Source: an uncultured Opitutales bacterium (GTDB lineage: Bacteria > Verrucomicrobiota > Verrucomicrobiia > Opitutales > Intestinicryptomonadaceae). Taken from it: a stretch of DNA of 25,285 nt. Of this stretch, positions 24,080 to 25,285 are shown piece by piece. A program made the position numbers and the translations under genes. The stretch spans positions 1-25,285 of the forward strand of contig URAJ01000032.1 in assembly GCA_900545715.1 (NCBI GenBank), in the 5' to 3' direction. Below the pieces are notes generated by a model. The model worked only from the letters and a program-made list of their open reading frames with translations. It was not told the origin of the DNA and ran no database searches. Numbering within the stretch: the first letter of the stretch is position 1; every line of letters begins with the position of its first letter.

Positions 24080-25285
24080 ATGGGGCAATTAAAATATTTT
24101 TTATGCTTATGCGCAGCTCTGCACATTGGAGCGCACGGTGTATTTGGTAAAAATATACTGGAGATAGGCAAGCCCGACGCCTCTGCTGCCGAATTTAACG
24201 ATTTCGGCGTGGACTTTAACGGCGCCAGATACTATTTCGACGAGACAAAAACCGACCCGTACGAGGCGTCCAAAAAATTCTTTGCCTCTCCCGTCAAGTA
24301 CGATGCCCAGAAAAACAGCGCCTCCAACTTCCCCTTTGTATTCCCCGCAAAGAACTGCGAATGGGCCGACCCTACCTTTAAGCGCCAGCCCGAATCAAAA
24401 TTTTACTATCCGCAACAAAACAGGTACAAAGCATACAACAAAAAAAAGGAATGCGGCCCCGCCTCGATATTTTTTAACCTCGACTCCGCCCCGCGCGACC
24501 TATATCTAAAAATAGGTTTTATCGACAAGGCTCCCATATCCGCCGACATAAAAATACAAGTATCTTCCAACGGCAAAGAAGTATCGGGAGGCGTGTCGGT
24601 ACCCTACAAGCGCACTTCTCAGAACAAATATCCGTGCTTTGAAAATATTTTGTTCAATTCCAAGACCTGGGGAATACCAGCCGGCATATCCGTAAAAATT
24701 CCCGCCGAAGCGCTTAAAGAGGGAAGAAACGAGATTTCCCTGCGCGTCGTAGCCGACAAAAAGATCGGCGCCACCCCCCAATGGGTTGCATTCGACTACA
24801 TAATATTGTCGGACGAACCCGAGCTGCCGAAAGTCGAAAATCCGCTGGAGCGCGAAGGCAAAAAAGCCCTTTCGGCTCTTGGCTGCGACAAGATAGCCTT
24901 TACCGCAAGAGGCAGCTCCAGAGACATTCACTGGTACGGAAATTTTGGGAAATTTTCAGGGGCCGACAGCTCAAATAAGAAAATAGACGCAAGGCTAAAC
25001 GCGTGCGCATATTCGATAAACGGCGGCAAGCTTGCGCTACTCGATGTAAAAACCGGGAAATTGGACGTTCTCGTCGACGATCCCGTGGGCGGCGTGCGCG
25101 ATCCGGTAGTGAGCTACGACGCTAAAAAGATAATGTACTCCCACCGCAAAGACGGCGACCACTACAAAATATTCGAGATAAACCTCGACGATAAAAAAAT
25201 CCGCCAGATGCCCTTTTGGGAGGAGGGATACGACGACATAGAGCCAGCCTATTTGCCCGACGGCGACATAATTTTTGTTTCGAGC
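24080..25285 (+). CDS. Secreted beta-propeller protein (PD40 / HZS-alpha-like), partial at its 3' end
   Basis: The frame is open from the ATG at 24080 to the window edge (402 codons, no stop). An in-frame stop at 24050 limits the start; no Shine-Dalgarno is evident. The N-terminus MGQLKYFLCLCAALHIG resembles a signal peptide. Residues about 30-250 form a beta-rich domain (DFGVDFNGARYYFDE, ..., WVAFDYIILSDEP), similar in style to carbohydrate-binding domains at the end of rhamnogalacturonan lyases. From about 300 on there are propeller-like blades (YSINGGKLALLDVKTGK, DPVVSYDAKKIMYSHRK) and DDIEPAYLPDGDIIFVSS, the phrase typical of TolB/PD40 and hydrazine-synthase-alpha-like domains in PVC bacteria. 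Hydrazine synthesis is not implied. Probably a large exported protein; catalytic parts may lie beyond the window. Confidence 0.75.
   Translation, partial: MGQLKYFLCLCAALHIGAHGVFGKNILEIGKPDASAAEFNDFGVDFNGARYYFDETKTDPYEASKKFFASPVKYDAQKNSASNFPFVFPAKNCEWADPTFKRQPESKFYYPQQNRYKAYNKKKECGPASIFFNLDSAPRDLYLKIGFIDKAPISADIKIQVSSNGKEVSGGVSVPYKRTSQNKYPCFENILFNSKTWGIPAGISVKIPAEALKEGRNEISLRVVADKKIGATPQWVAFDYIILSDEPELPKVENPLEREGKKALSALGCDKIAFTARGSSRDIHWYGNFGKFSGADSSNKKIDARLNACAYSINGGKLALLDVKTGKLDVLVDDPVGGVRDPVVSYDAKKIMYSHRKDGDHYKIFEINLDDKKIRQMPFWEEGYDDIEPAYLPDGDIIFVSS

Noticed and set aside
23962..24171. Minus-strand open frame of 69 codons upstream of purA
   Set aside because: It overlaps the leader and the signal peptide of the plus-strand gene at 24080 and has no ribosome-binding site or protein-like character.
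24080..25285. Hydrazine synthase subunit
   Set aside because: Only the propeller phrase resembles that family; no haem-binding CxxCH motif is seen, and the domain is widespread in unrelated secreted PVC proteins.

Overview
The window looks like chromosomal DNA from a diderm bacterium of the PVC group, probably Verrucomicrobiota or Lentisphaerota and possibly gut-associated. The evidence is the linked adenylosuccinate synthetase, McsA, McsB and ClpC genes without CtsR; an RND efflux operon, which implies an outer membrane; many signal-peptide proteins of no recognised family; and a secreted beta-propeller protein of a kind common in PVC genomes. The taxonomic call is inference from gene content only.

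Layout. From 1 to 2344 (minus) there is the start of an exported protein, a small membrane-anchored protein and an ABCG-type ABC transporter. From 2400 to 3907 (plus) there are two overlapping genes for secreted proteins, the second with an internal duplication, followed by a nested stem-loop. From 4265 to about 8960 (minus) there is a TetR regulator and a MarR / membrane-fusion protein / RND pump operon that is visibly broken. The membrane-fusion gene has a frameshift, and the pump gene is fused in frame, after a large deletion, to the C-terminal part of a TolC-like outer-membrane factor.

From about 8960 to 13830 the base composition becomes clearly AT-rich. This part is an Rhs-tip island: two displaced C-terminal ends of an Rhs toxin share a nearly identical 340-bp core segment, carry different toxin domains, and are each followed by a signal-peptide gene that is the natural immunity candidate. 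One toxin domain has an HExxH metallopeptidase motif and is frameshifted. The full-length rhs gene is not in the window. After an AT-rich gap of about 470 bp comes a tight four-gene minus-strand cassette (14299-17561): a small unknown protein, a compact SNF2-like helicase, an IbrA-like PAPS-reductase-family protein and an IbrB-like ParB-fold protein, the last three joined by 4-base overlaps. It looks phage- or island-derived and is the best candidate here for an undescribed system.

From 17706 to 23821 (minus) is core genome: purA, mcsA, mcsB, clpC and a rho-independent terminator. McsA/McsB form the protein-arginine kinase that marks damaged proteins for the ClpC unfoldase, so the block is a protein quality-control operon. 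The mcsA ribosome-binding site lies in a short GC hairpin. The window ends inside a plus-strand gene for a secreted beta-propeller protein (24080 onward).
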